64,000 nucleotides of DNA from contig NZ_BOOK01000018.1 of assembly GCF_016863195.1 (NCBI RefSeq), positions 62,001 through 126,000 on the forward strand, read 5' to 3'. Position numbers and translations under genes: made by a program. Shown one piece after another: positions 26,075-34,928 of the stretch. Source of the DNA: Paraplanobispora takensis (GTDB lineage Bacteria; Actinomycetota; Actinomycetes; Streptosporangiales; Streptosporangiaceae). Numbering within the stretch: position 1 is the first letter of the stretch; each line of letters opens with the position of its first letter. Below the pieces are notes generated by a model that had not been told where the DNA came from, did not search any database, and saw only the letters and a program-made list of their open reading frames with translations.

Positions 26075-28312
26075 TTACGGGCGCCTGCTGTCCGTGCGTT
26101 CCGTCCGCGCCGCCGAGTCGCGCGCGGGAGCGGCCGGGGAGGACGGCAGGGAGAGGCGTTCCTGCTCCTCCTGGACGATCCGGCGGGCCAGGGACTGCTC
26201 GGAGATGTCCACGGCGTCGGGGGTGGAGGCGGCGACGTCGCTGTGACGGGCGTAGTCGTCGAACAGGCGGGTCTTGGTGCCGAGGATCTCCAGCATGCGC
26301 TGGTCGACGCTGTCGGCCACCAGCAGGCGGTGCACCTGGACCTTGCGGACCTGGCCCATGCGGTGGGCCCGGGCCACCGCCTGGCTCTCGATGGTCGGCT
26401 TGACCTGGGGCTCGCAGAGGATCACGACGGAGGCGGCCTGGAGGTTGAGGCCGATCCCGCCCGCCTGGATCTGGCCGAGCAGCACCGCGTGCCCGGACAC
26501 GGAGGTGAAGTCGTCGATGATCTGCTGCCGCCGGGCGGGGGTGACGTCCCCGGCGATCGGCCCGTGCGCCCGCCCGCCGAGCGCCTGGCCGACGACGGCC
26601 AGGACGTCGCGGAAGTGGGAGAAGACCACGACCTTCAGGCCGTTGGCCGCCGCCTCGGACACGAGCTCGCGCAGCCGCTGCAGCTTGGCCGACTTCTCGG
26701 GCACGGCGTAGGCGGCGCGGCGCATCGCCATGAAGTTCCCCGCGGCCACGGCCTCGCGGTAGGCGGTCAGGTCCGCCGCGCTGAACTCCTCCCACTCCTC
26801 CACCTCGACCAGGTCGGGCAGCTCGGTGAGGACGTCCTGCTGGTTGCGGCGCAGGTAGACCGGGGCGACGGTGCGCCGGAACGTCTGGGGGCCCGTCAGG
26901 GTGTTGTTGCGCTGGACGTCGGACAGCAGGCCGGGCCGCAGGTGGTCGACCAGGTTGCGGAACTCCTCGACGCGGTTCTCCATCGGGGTGCCGGTCAGGA
27001 AGAGCACCCGGCCGACGCGCTCGCACCAGGCGGCGACGGCGCGGGACCTGCGGGTCTGCGGGTTCTTGACGTAGTGCGCCTCGTCGACCACGAGCATCCC
27101 GACCGCGACGCCCGCCGGCACCTCCAGGCGGTGCAGGGTGTCGATCGTCGTCACGGCGACGCCGCCGGTGCGGATCCACTCGGCCAGGGCCGCGGTCCGG
27201 TCGGAGCCGTGCACGGGATAGGCCCGCAGCCCGCTGCGGTTCTCGATCTCCCGCATCCAGTTGATCAGGACGCTGGCCGGGCAGGCCACCAGGAAGTGCG
27301 TCGCGCCGCGGGCCCGCAGGTGCGCCAGGGCCGCGACGGCCTGCACGGTCTTGCCGAGCCCCATCTCGTCGCCCAGGATCACCCGGCCCTGGGCGAGCGC
27401 GAAGCGGGCGCCGAAGGACTGGTATCCGCGCAGGGAGACCCGCAGATGGGTGTCGTCGAGCTCCTGCGCCTTGACCCGCGAGGCGATGTCGCCGGGCAGG
27501 AAGCCCTCGGCGGCGGCCCGGTCGGGCTCGGAGGCGGCGATCTCGCCGAGGAGGCCGTAGTACTCGGGGGCGCGCAGCTCGAAGTCGATCCACGCCTCGT
27601 CCTCGGAGGGCAGGGGGCGCAGCAGGTCCGTGGCGGCCTGGGCGAGGAGCAGTTCGAGACCGTTCTCCCGCGCCTCGTCGAGTACGGCGCCGATCCGGGG
27701 CACGGCCTCGCGGGCCCGCTGCCTGCCCCTGCCGCCGGCCAGCAGCATCCGCAGCCGCCCGCCCGCCGGTCGCGCGAGGGGGAGGAGCGGGGCCAGCGTC
27801 CTGCCGAGCGTCCCGGCGGCCTCCCGCGCCCGGGCCAGGTCGGGGCCCGCCGTCACCAGGCGGTGCAGGGCGACCACCAGCGCGGAGGTCTCGGGGTCGC
27901 GCCGGTCGACGTCGATCCGGACGGAGACGGCCTCCTCCGCCGCCCGCGCGATCTGCCCGGCGGCGGCGTGCACCTGGCTCGCGGTGCGCGCCCCGATCCC
28001 CGGAAGGAGCTGGAGCTCGTACGGCGTGGCGTCCAGCACGCGCAGGACCGTCCCGTAACCGGCCTGCTCCAGGGCCCCCAGCCGGAGCCGCCCCCCGGTG
28101 ACGTCCTTCAGCCGCGCGACGGGGATCGAGCCGAGCTCCTCCCGGGCCCGGCCGGTCCGCAGCCGGGCCACCACCTCGCGCACCGCGGCGCGGGCCCGCT
28201 CGTCGTCGTCCAGCAACCCGCGGGCCGCGGCGAGCAGCGCGTCGGCCTTCGACAGCAGGGCTCTGACCTGGCGGGGCGCGAGCGGGTCGGTCCTGTGCAC
28301 GGTCGCGTCCAC
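26075..28312 (-). CDS. SNF2-family DNA-dependent ATPase/helicase-like protein
   Basis: A 745-residue superfamily 2 protein. The N-terminal 300 residues hold a helix-hairpin-helix-like motif (LQLLPGIGARTASQVH). The SNF2 core follows: motif I GDEMGLGKTVQ, motif II DEAHYVKN, motif III LFLTGTPMENR, then the second lobe with GGIGLNLQAASVVI and motif VI QAVARAHRMGQ. Such enzymes move along DNA and remodel protein-DNA complexes, and actinobacterial members have no settled role. I prefer the GTG at 28312, which has GAAGGGG seven bases upstream, over an ATG 33 bases earlier with no ribosome site. No partner gene is seen. Confidence 0.9.
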   Translation of the reverse strand: MDATVHRTDPLAPRQVRALLSKADALLAAARGLLDDDERARAAVREVVARLRTGRAREELGSIPVARLKDVTGGRLRLGALEQAGYGTVLRVLDATPYELQLLPGIGARTASQVHAAAGQIARAAEEAVSVRIDVDRRDPETSALVVALHRLVTAGPDLARAREAAGTLGRTLAPLLPLARPAGGRLRMLLAGGRGRQRAREAVPRIGAVLDEARENGLELLLAQAATDLLRPLPSEDEAWIDFELRAPEYYGLLGEIAASEPDRAAAEGFLPGDIASRVKAQELDDTHLRVSLRGYQSFGARFALAQGRVILGDEMGLGKTVQAVAALAHLRARGATHFLVACPASVLINWMREIENRSGLRAYPVHGSDRTAALAEWIRTGGVAVTTIDTLHRLEVPAGVAVGMLVVDEAHYVKNPQTRRSRAVAAWCERVGRVLFLTGTPMENRVEEFRNLVDHLRPGLLSDVQRNNTLTGPQTFRRTVAPVYLRRNQQDVLTELPDLVEVEEWEEFSAADLTAYREAVAAGNFMAMRRAAYAVPEKSAKLQRLRELVSEAAANGLKVVVFSHFRDVLAVVGQALGGRAHGPIAGDVTPARRQQIIDDFTSVSGHAVLLGQIQAGGIGLNLQAASVVILCEPQVKPTIESQAVARAHRMGQVRKVQVHRLLVADSVDQRMLEILGTKTRLFDDYARHSDVAASTPDAVDISEQSLARRIVQEEQERLSLPSSPAAPARDSAARTERTDSRRP

Positions 28313-28415
28313 GCCACACCCCTTCTCCGCCCGCCGGCCGGACATTCGAAAATGTTACCGATCGGGCCCCTGTGAGTGGTGAAACGTGGCGATATGGCCA
28401 TCACGATCAGCGCCG

Positions 28416-30077
28416 TCACGCCCCGTCGAGCGAGATGGGGAAGGAGACCGGGCCGCCGGAGGTTCGGACGGTCACCGTACCGCCGGAGCAGGTGATCTCC
28501 GGCTCGCCCGCGCCGGGGACGATCAGGGTCAGCACGGCCCGCGCCGGAGGGGACAGCACCGTCGCCACCCGCGCCGTCCTGAGGTGCCCGGTCGCGATCT
28601 CCCGATGCTCCACCGTCTGGCCGCCGACCGGCAGGCCCGAGGGGAACGCGAGCTGGGCCAGGGTCACCCGCCAGTCCCCGTCGGCCAGCACCACCCGGCC
28701 GCCGCCCTCGGCGACCACGGTGAGCGACGGGGCGAAGTGCCACAGGCTGCGCAGCGCCGATCCGGCCGGGACCGCGTCCAGCACGGCCATCAGGTCGGCG
28801 CCGTGGCCGACCAGGACGGTGCGGGTGCGGCCGACGCCGTAGGCCTCGTCGGTGAGCCGGTAGCACTGCCGGTCCGCAGCGACGGACGAGCTCACCAGGC
28901 GCGTCGCCGTACCCTCCCGGAAGTCCGCGCCCACCACGACGGGGACGTTGTGCGCCTGCGGGGAGATCGTCCACTTCCGGTACGGCGTGCGCTCGTAGGA
29001 GTGGAAGCCCGCCTCCACCAGGACGTCCCGGCCCTGGGCCCGGTAGGTGACGCCCAGGTGGTCCTCGTGGCCGTGGAGCCTCCGCCCCGGCCCGAACCTG
29101 ATCGAGTAGTACGCCGAGCCCGGGTCGTCCCAGGCGGTCCTGCCGAAGACGTAGCCGGCGTCGAAGACCTTCACCGTGTCCTCCGGGCGCGGGAGGCCCG
29201 GCGGGCGGGTGCCGGCCGGGCTGTCGCCGATCGGGACCATGCGGCCGTCGGGCTGGGTGGCGTGACCGATGTAGGTCTCCAGCGACCGGCGCCGGGCGGC
29301 GAGACCGGGCGGGACCGCGGCCCCGCACCGCTCGATCGTCTCCAGCGCCACGCCGAGCCGCCGGTGGACGTAGAGGCCGTAGCGCGGCGCCTGCTCGTGC
29401 AGCACGCCCTGCGCGTCGATGGAGATCTCCGCCGACCTGGTCATCCGCCGGATCGCCAGGTCCCGCCAGGGTTCGTGACCGAGGCGGCAGCCGACGGTCA
29501 GCAGCGCGATGTCCTGGTCGAGGCCGTGGTTGTGCCCCTCCCTGTACCGTGCGGGATCGGCCAGGATCCCGCCGTGCCGCAGGAGGCTGTCGCGCAGCCA
29601 GGCGGCCCGGACGTGCGCGCTGAGGCACACCAGCGCCGGGGCCCGCAGCGCGACGGGGTGCTCGGCCCAGGCCCAGGGACTCACGCCCTTCCCGCCGAGG
29701 GGGTTGCTCCGCACCCAGTCCGCGGCGACCGCGGTGGCCCGGTCGAGGAACTCCCGTCTCCCCGAGCGCTCGTACTCCGCCACCAGGCCCGCCATCCAGC
29801 GCAACGCGTGCAGGTTGAGCGCCCAGGAGCGGCTCAGGTGCGGATCGGCCCGCCAGTCGACGTCCCCGGTGCCCAGCTCCACGGGCGGGAGGCCGGCGAA
29901 CGCGACCCGGCCCCGCATGATCTCGGCCGCCTCGACCGCGGGGAAGCCCCCGGCCACGCAGATCGCGGGCCCGTCGCCGGTCGGGGACGGGAAGGCCGGG
30001 GACGGGAGGGCCGGGGGCGGGGGTAGGGCGGGCCGCCCGGCGGCGGAGGCGAGCAGTGTGGCGATGCGCCTGAACAA
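28416..30077 (-). CDS. Heparinase II/III-family polysaccharide lyase-like protein
   Basis: About 553 residues. The N-terminal alpha/alpha toroid (ALNLHALRWMAGLV, EGHNHGLDQDIALLTVGCRLG, HEQAPRYGLYVHRRLG) is followed by the beta-sandwich heparinase II/III domain (GHEDHLGVTYRAQGRDVLVEAGFHSYERTPYRK, SPQAHNVPVV). The His and Tyr positions used for beta-elimination appear present. Substrates in the family include heparin, alginate and bacterial exopolysaccharides. No secretion signal is evident, so an intracellular or cell-surface glycan role is open. The start is uncertain: I take TTG 30077, behind GGAG, while a GTG at 30119 would add 14 residues. Confidence 0.75.
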   Translation of the reverse strand: MFRRIATLLASAAGRPALPPPPALPSPAFPSPTGDGPAICVAGGFPAVEAAEIMRGRVAFAGLPPVELGTGDVDWRADPHLSRSWALNLHALRWMAGLVAEYERSGRREFLDRATAVAADWVRSNPLGGKGVSPWAWAEHPVALRAPALVCLSAHVRAAWLRDSLLRHGGILADPARYREGHNHGLDQDIALLTVGCRLGHEPWRDLAIRRMTRSAEISIDAQGVLHEQAPRYGLYVHRRLGVALETIERCGAAVPPGLAARRRSLETYIGHATQPDGRMVPIGDSPAGTRPPGLPRPEDTVKVFDAGYVFGRTAWDDPGSAYYSIRFGPGRRLHGHEDHLGVTYRAQGRDVLVEAGFHSYERTPYRKWTISPQAHNVPVVVGADFREGTATRLVSSSVAADRQCYRLTDEAYGVGRTRTVLVGHGADLMAVLDAVPAGSALRSLWHFAPSLTVVAEGGGRVVLADGDWRVTLAQLAFPSGLPVGGQTVEHREIATGHLRTARVATVLSPPARAVLTLIVPGAGEPEITCSGGTVTVRTSGGPVSFPISLDGA

Positions 30078-30197
30078 GCACTTGCTCCAATCAACGGCGT
30101 GGAAGGCTCGGGCGCCCACCGGACGCGGGCATGGGTCACCGCGGCAACGGCGTGCGCGGGGCGGTGGAGGGCCCGTGGGGGTCCGCGCGGAGAGGGG

Positions 30198-31439
30198 TTA
30201 CGGGAGAGCGGGAGGGGCCGGTTCGTCGTCCGTCCAGCCCGCCGACAGGACCACCTCGACCCGCTCGCCCGTGCTTCCCGGCAGGCCGGTGAGGGTGGAG
30301 GACAGCACCTGGGAGTCGCGGGGATCGATGATCAGCGTCCTGCGTACGGCCCCGTCGGCGCGCAGGCCGAAGGAGAACGCCGCACCCCGGCGGCCCCGCT
30401 CGTCGGAGGCCTCGCCCAGATAGCGGACGTTCGGCAGGTCGGCCAGGGCCCGATAGGCCGCCGCCCGCACGGCCGGCGGCGACGGCTTGCTCCACAGCAG
30501 GCCGCTGAGCGCGTCGGCGACCATCCCGTCGAGCGCCCCGGCCTCCGGGTTCCCCGGACCGGCCGTGTCCTCCGGCTTCCCCGGACCGGCCGTGTCCTCC
30601 GGCTTCCCCGGACCGGCCGTGTCCTCCGGCTTTCCAGGACCGTCGTCCGCGGTCCCGGCCGTCGTGGCCTCCTGCCGTACCACCGCGCTCACCCAGTCCT
30701 TCAGCGCCGCGGCGTCGGACGGGAGCCGCTGGATCTGCTCGAAGGTCAGCTCGCGGCCGGCCATGCTGAACGGAACCTTGCCGGTCGCCGCCTGGAGCCG
30801 TCCCTTCTGCGGGGCCGCCGACAGCACGGATCCCCGGCTCGACCAGGCGGCGGGGGAACCGTCGCGCCGCCAGGCCGCCTCGTCGGCCGCGCTCCGCGGC
30901 TGCGCCCCCAGCGCCCGGGAGCCCGACCAGACCCGGCCGTCCCCGGCCACCCACTGCTCGGTGAGGCGCGACTCCACCAGCCAGTAGCGGTTGGCGCCCC
31001 GCCCGAGCCGCTCCGGGTGCGTCTCCCGGTACAGCTTCCTGACCCGCCAGTACGCTCCGCCCACCGCCGGTTCGGACGCGGCCGTGGTCGCCGCCGCGAG
31101 CAGGACCGACCGCCCGGAGACCGTCGTGACCGGCGCCCGGGACCCCGGCGCCTGGGACCCTGCTTCCTGGGACCCCGGCCTCTGGGACCCCGGCCTCTGT
31201 GATCCCGAGGCGTGCGATTCCGCGGGCCCGGTCCCCGGCGTACCGGCCGTTCCCGGGATCACGACCACGACCGCCACCGTCACCGCCGCGGCGAGCCCGG
31301 CCACGGCCGGTGCCCACGGCAACCACGGACGGCGCCGCCGCCGGGCCTCGGCCTCCACCCGGGCGCGCACCCTGGCCTTGAGGAACGGGTCGGCCTGCGG
31401 CTCGCCGTACAGCTCACGGAGGGCTTCGACCTCATCCAC
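30198..31439 (-). CDS. CU044_5270-type membrane protein, sigma-factor partner
   Basis: A 413-residue protein with a cytoplasmic N-terminus (EVEALRELYGEP, basic RRRRR), one membrane span near residues 42-62 and a large extracytoplasmic domain. The pattern is that of CU044_5270-type proteins encoded after ECF sigma factors, probably anti-sigma factors or sensors. Two low-complexity repeats occur: GSQ-type repeats just after the span, and four GPGKPEDTA-like repeats near residue 285. Its GTG start lies 3 bases past the sigma gene stop, leaving no real gap. It likely controls the sigma factor from the membrane. Confidence 0.75.
   Translation of the reverse strand: MDEVEALRELYGEPQADPFLKARVRARVEAEARRRRRPWLPWAPAVAGLAAAVTVAVVVVIPGTAGTPGTGPAESHASGSQRPGSQRPGSQEAGSQAPGSRAPVTTVSGRSVLLAAATTAASEPAVGGAYWRVRKLYRETHPERLGRGANRYWLVESRLTEQWVAGDGRVWSGSRALGAQPRSAADEAAWRRDGSPAAWSSRGSVLSAAPQKGRLQAATGKVPFSMAGRELTFEQIQRLPSDAAALKDWVSAVVRQEATTAGTADDGPGKPEDTAGPGKPEDTAGPGKPEDTAGPGNPEAGALDGMVADALSGLLWSKPSPPAVRAAAYRALADLPNVRYLGEASDERGRRGAAFSFGLRADGAVRRTLIIDPRDSQVLSSTLTGLPGSTGERVEVVLSAGWTDDEPAPPALP
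30542..30641. repeat. 27-bp in-frame tandem repeat, three and a half copies
   Basis: Units begin at 30542, 30569, 30596 and 30623 (the last partial) and are almost identical. Each encodes nine residues (about GPGKPEDTA) in the extracytoplasmic part of the sigma-partner protein. Confidence 0.9.
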
Positions 31440-31992
31440 GGGCGGCCTCCTGCGGGTCGAGCATCGGGTTGCTGCCGCCCAGCGCGGCACGCAGCTTCTT
31501 CCTGGCCCGGCTCAGCCGGGAGCCGACGGTGCCGTACGGGATGTCCAGGGCCGTGGCGATCTCCTCGTGGCTCAGCCCCGCCAGGGCGACCAGCAGCACC
31601 ACGTCGCGCTCTCGCCGGTCGAGCCCCGCCACGGCCGCCGCCAGGCTCGGCCGCAGGCTCTCCGCGCTGACCCGCGCGGCGACGCGCTCCTCGTGCCCGG
31701 GGGCGTCGGCGTCCGGGCCGTGGCGCCCGAGCGCCCGGAGGGTGCGCACCTCGACGCGGCGGTGCCTGCCGACGAGGTTGGTGGCGATGCCGTACAGCCA
31801 CGCCCGCACGCTCGCGCGGGCCGGATCGTAGGACGCCCGCTTGCGGAAGGCGGTCAGGAAGGTCTCGGCGACGATGTCCTCCGCGTGGTCGGGCCCGAGC
31901 CGCTGGGCGACATAGCGGTGGATCTCCCCGAAGTGACCGTCGAAGACCGCGCCGAACCGCTCGGGATCGTCGAGCGAGCCGAACCCGGCCAT
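31432..31992 (-). CDS. ECF-type RNA polymerase sigma factor
   Basis: A 186-residue sigma-70 family protein with only regions 2 and 4. Region 2 includes HAEDIVAETFLTAFRKR and SVRAWLYGIATNLVGRH. Region 4 is LDRRERDVVLLVALAGLSHEEIATALDIPYGTVGSRLSRARKKL. I start at ATG 31992 because GGAGG lies 6 bases upstream; longer in-frame starts add a repeat-like GEFGEFGE tail. The next gene encodes a single-span membrane protein, the usual place for its regulator. The regulon is unknown. Confidence 0.88.
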   Translation of the reverse strand: MAGFGSLDDPERFGAVFDGHFGEIHRYVAQRLGPDHAEDIVAETFLTAFRKRASYDPARASVRAWLYGIATNLVGRHRRVEVRTLRALGRHGPDADAPGHEERVAARVSAESLRPSLAAAVAGLDRRERDVVLLVALAGLSHEEIATALDIPYGTVGSRLSRARKKLRAALGGSNPMLDPQEAARG

Positions 31993-32232
31993 GACATCCT
32001 CCCCGAACTCCCCGAACTCCCCGGCCCCCGTGTCCTGCCGGTCCTGCACGCCCTGCCCGGCCCGGGGCAGCGCGGTCACGATGGTCTCCCCGTCATGGAC
32101 ACCCTCTCGAAAGCCAACGGCGGTCGTCTCTTATCACCCGATCCGCCGGATCGCTTTCACGATGCCCCGACCACCCTCCCGCAGCCGCCGCCCCCGCCGG
32201 CACCGCCCCCCGTCCCCCGTCCCGGAGCGTTT

Positions 32233-32480
32233 TCATCCTGAGCAGCGGCCCTCTTCGATGAGTCGCAGGATGAGGATGGCCTGGACGATCGCGGTGGCGC
32301 GGCGTGGGCAGCAGCGGAGCGGACCAGCACCTTCCACGCCTTCAGGGTCGCGGCGGCGCGTTCGCCGATCGCCCGGATGCGGGCGGTGGGCGCGGATCAG
32401 CTCGACCAGGCGGACAAGGGTGCGGCCGGCAGCGGAATCGCGGCACGGTAAGACAGCAACGAGGCTTGCGGTTGGGGCAT
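32233..32480 (-). pseudogene. IS5-like transposase remnant, internally deleted and frameshifted
   Basis: Starting at ATG 32480, the minus strand reads MPQPQASLLSYRAAIPL. It continues after a frameshift as RTLVRLVELIRAHRP, which is the N-terminus of a common actinobacterial IS transposase. It then jumps to the C-terminal end: AIGERAAATLKAWKVL, another frameshift, and RCCPRRATAIVQAILILRLIEEGRCSG with the stop at 32233. The whole catalytic core is missing. Only about 80 codons in three frames remain, so the element is dead. It lies beside the broken hsdM. Confidence 0.8.
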
Positions 32481-32567
32481 CGGATCTTGGTCGACTGCTG
32501 TCTTACCGGGAGCCTCATCTCACCTCGACCCAGCTGCCCTGCGCCCACACTGACCGGCGCCGTCAGG

Positions 32568-33391
32568 TTGAAAAGGGCTCCCGGAAGCGACGAGGCGGCG
32601 CGGGCGGCCGAGGCGGGGCGGCAGGCGGAGGCGCGGCGGCTCGCGGACAAGATGTGGAGCTACTGCGACGTGCTCCGCGATGCCGGTGTCTCCGCGATCG
32701 ACTACGTCGAGCAACTCACCTACCTGCTCTTCCTCAAGATGGCCGACGAGCGGGCCAAACTCCCCGCAGCCCTCGGCGGGGAGCGGATCCTCCCGGAGGG
32801 AATCAGCTGGGACGCCCTGAAGCGGCTGAGCGGAGACAGGCTGGAGAACACCTACCGGCACTTCCTCGCCGAGCCGGCCGAGGAGGAGGGCACCCTCGGG
32901 GTGGTCTTCCGCAAGGCGCAGAACAAGGTGCAGGATCCGTCGCTGCTCAAGAAGCTGATCGTCGACCTCATGGACAACGGGACCTGGGGACGGCAGGGCA
33001 CCGACATCAAGGGCGACGCCTACGAGCAGCTCCTCGCCCGGAGTACGACCGACATCAAGTCCGGCGCGGGACAGTACTTCACGCCCCGGGCGCTCATCAC
33101 CGCCATGGTCGACTGCATGCGGCCGACCCCCGAGGACACGGTCATCGACCCGGCCTGCGGGACCGGCGGCTTCCTCCTCGCCGCCAACGACTACGTCCGC
33201 GAGCACCACAAGAGCCTGACGCCGGGTCAGCGGCGGCGCCTGACGCACGGGGAGGCGTTCCGCGGCGTCGAGCTGGTGGACGGCACGGCAAGGCGACCCG
33301 CGACGACATCGCCTATGACCGGCAGGACTTCTGGGAGACCACCACCGACAAGCAGCTCAACTTCGTCCAGCACATCGCCCGGCGGTCGCCG
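32568..33391 (+). pseudogene. hsdM: Broken type I restriction-modification methyltransferase (HsdM)
   Basis: From a TTG at about 32568 the frame reads a clear HsdM N-terminus: MWSYCDVLRDAGVSAIDYVEQL, FRKAQNKVQDP, KSGAGQYFTPRAL and SAM motif I DPACGTGGFLLAA. At 33287-33292 the text jumps. The frame leaves HsdM after GVELVDGTAR, and a different frame carries a later HsdM piece, RDDIAYDRQDFWETTTDKQLNFVQHIARR. The intervening block with the catalytic NPPF motif is deleted, as is everything after this piece. No HsdS or HsdR is present. It is a dead relic. Confidence 0.85.
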
Positions 33392-33407
33392 GCTGGAGCA
33401 GCTCAAG

Positions 33408-33959
33408 GTGGGAGCCTTCGATGTCGGTGACATCTATCGAGCCGCCTGGGTGCAGGCGGTGGCGGCGCTCGACCATTGGGTGCATCAGGAGATCTACAGT
33501 CGTGCCGTACAGCTGGCACAGCAGCCGGGGGTCGAGCGGCCGGACCGGTTCAACAGGCTCCAGATCCCGATGGAGCTGTTCGAGCGGATCCATCATCACC
33601 AGGCGTCACTGGGAGAGGCGTTCCGGGAGCATCTGGAAGCGACGCTCGGCTACGTCTCCTACCAGAACCCAGACAAGATCCAGCAGGGATTTTCGCATGT
33701 CGGCAATGTCAAGCTCTGGCAGAAGGTGGCGAAGATCCTTACCGAGCAGCGGGCCGACGGCCAGCAGATCACCGGTGAGACGGTGGTCCAGAAGCTGAAG
33801 GCCATCGCTGCCCGCCGGAACAAGATCGCCCACGAGTCGGACCGTGACCCGTCCACCCCCACCGGCCGACGGGCCATCACGGCGGCCGAGGTTACCGACA
33901 CCATCACCTGGCTGGAGATGATCGCCGCCGCCATCCTTGTCGCCTTGGGCGATACCTGA
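33408..33959 (+). CDS. HEPN-domain protein (RiboL-PSP-like), possibly N-truncated
   Basis: About 183 residues. It begins with DVGDIYRAAWVQAVAALDHWVHQEIY and ends near RRNKIAHESDRDP, which supplies the R-x4-H motif of HEPN nucleases. The overall pattern resembles the RiboL-PSP-HEPN group, small proteins found beside restriction systems and other defence genes. The likely start is GTG 33408, with GGAG upstream. It follows the hsdM relic directly, and the frame is also open into that relic, so the true N-terminus may have been lost in the same deletion. If expressed, it could act as an RNase; that is inference. Confidence 0.6.
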   Translation: MGAFDVGDIYRAAWVQAVAALDHWVHQEIYSRAVQLAQQPGVERPDRFNRLQIPMELFERIHHHQASLGEAFREHLEATLGYVSYQNPDKIQQGFSHVGNVKLWQKVAKILTEQRADGQQITGETVVQKLKAIAARRNKIAHESDRDPSTPTGRRAITAAEVTDTITWLEMIAAAILVALGDT

Positions 33960-34230
33960 CGTTGTCATGCAAATCGGGCATCCGGGGAAGAACTACCTAC
34001 CGTCCTTGCAATTAGGAATCGACAGGAATCTCCACTTGCCTAGAGTTGTTGATCGATGACAGATCGTGACGCGACAGGGCGAAGGATCCTTGGCCTGATG
34101 TTCGAAAATATTATCGATCCGACTCTCCTCGGGTAGTCGTCGACCAGCGATAATGGAGCAGACCCCCATGCTCACGAGATGGAGAGCGGGAACGGTTACG
34201 GTAGGCGTAAGCGGAGAAGGAGGCGGCGCC

Positions 34231-34692
34231 ATGGCGCATGTGCAGGACGTCGCGGCCTACATCCTTGGCAGGGTCGGCCCGATGACGGCCATGAAGCTCC
34301 AGAAACTCTGCTATTACGCCTACGGCTACCACCTCGCCTGGGAAGGCCGCCAACTGTTCCCCGAGCGCTTCGAGGCATGGGCCAACGGTCCCGTGGTCCC
34401 CGCGCTGTATGCCAGGCATCGCGGCCGGTTCCAGCTCGGCAAGGGCGACATCGTGGGCAACCCTCAAGCGTTGGATCCGGGCGAGCGTGAATCGGTCGAT
34501 CTCGTCCTTGAAGGGCTCGGCGGTCATACCGCTCATACCCTCTCTCAGATGACTCATCGGGAACGGCCGTGGACGGCCGCCCGCGAGCGTGCCGGTGTGG
34601 GACCGCTCGACCGTACCAATGAGCAACTGGACGACAACGAGATCGCTGAGTTCTTCGAAGCGCTTCTCGCGGCCGATGGGGAGGAAGGCTAG
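34231..34692 (+). CDS. Panacea-domain (SocA-like) protein, probable antitoxin
   Basis: A 153-residue protein of the Panacea/DUF4065 group. Conserved positions include KLQKLCYYAYGYHLAWEGRQLFPERFEAWANGPVVPALY near residues 23-63. This domain occurs as the antitoxin of many unrelated toxins and in SocA, a ClpXP adaptor. I start at ATG 34231 with AAGGAGG seven bases upstream. No classical toxin gene touches it: the HEPN gene lies 271 bases upstream and the AraC regulator 236 bases downstream. The HEPN protein is the nearest candidate partner, but the spacing argues against a tight operon. Confidence 0.8.
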   Translation: MAHVQDVAAYILGRVGPMTAMKLQKLCYYAYGYHLAWEGRQLFPERFEAWANGPVVPALYARHRGRFQLGKGDIVGNPQALDPGERESVDLVLEGLGGHTAHTLSQMTHRERPWTAARERAGVGPLDRTNEQLDDNEIAEFFEALLAADGEEG

Positions 34693-34928
34693 CAAGAAGG
34701 TCTCCGCCCGGCATGTCTCCATTCAGGAGGCGGGGAAGCGATTCGTCCCGCCTGCGGTGCTGCCGGGTACGGAGACCTCCAACACGCGTATCTGCTGGTG
34801 TTTCTGCCATGTCGATCACGACAGCCATCCTCTTCCGCCGGCGGATCGCCGTACCCGACCGTTCCGGGCACAGAATGTCGGGTCCGGCGGGATGCGGCTC
34901 GCCTAGCGTGGGCGCACGGGAGGACTGA

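Noticed and set aside
30542-30641. 27-bp repeats considered as a CRISPR array
   Set aside because: The copies are directly adjacent without spacers and lie in frame inside a protein gene.
32304-33959. A single intact 551-residue methyltransferase-like protein
   Set aside because: The frame is open throughout, but the middle third (after GVELVDGTAR) is out-of-frame text. The missing catalytic motif and the later piece in another frame show it is a relic plus a separate HEPN gene.
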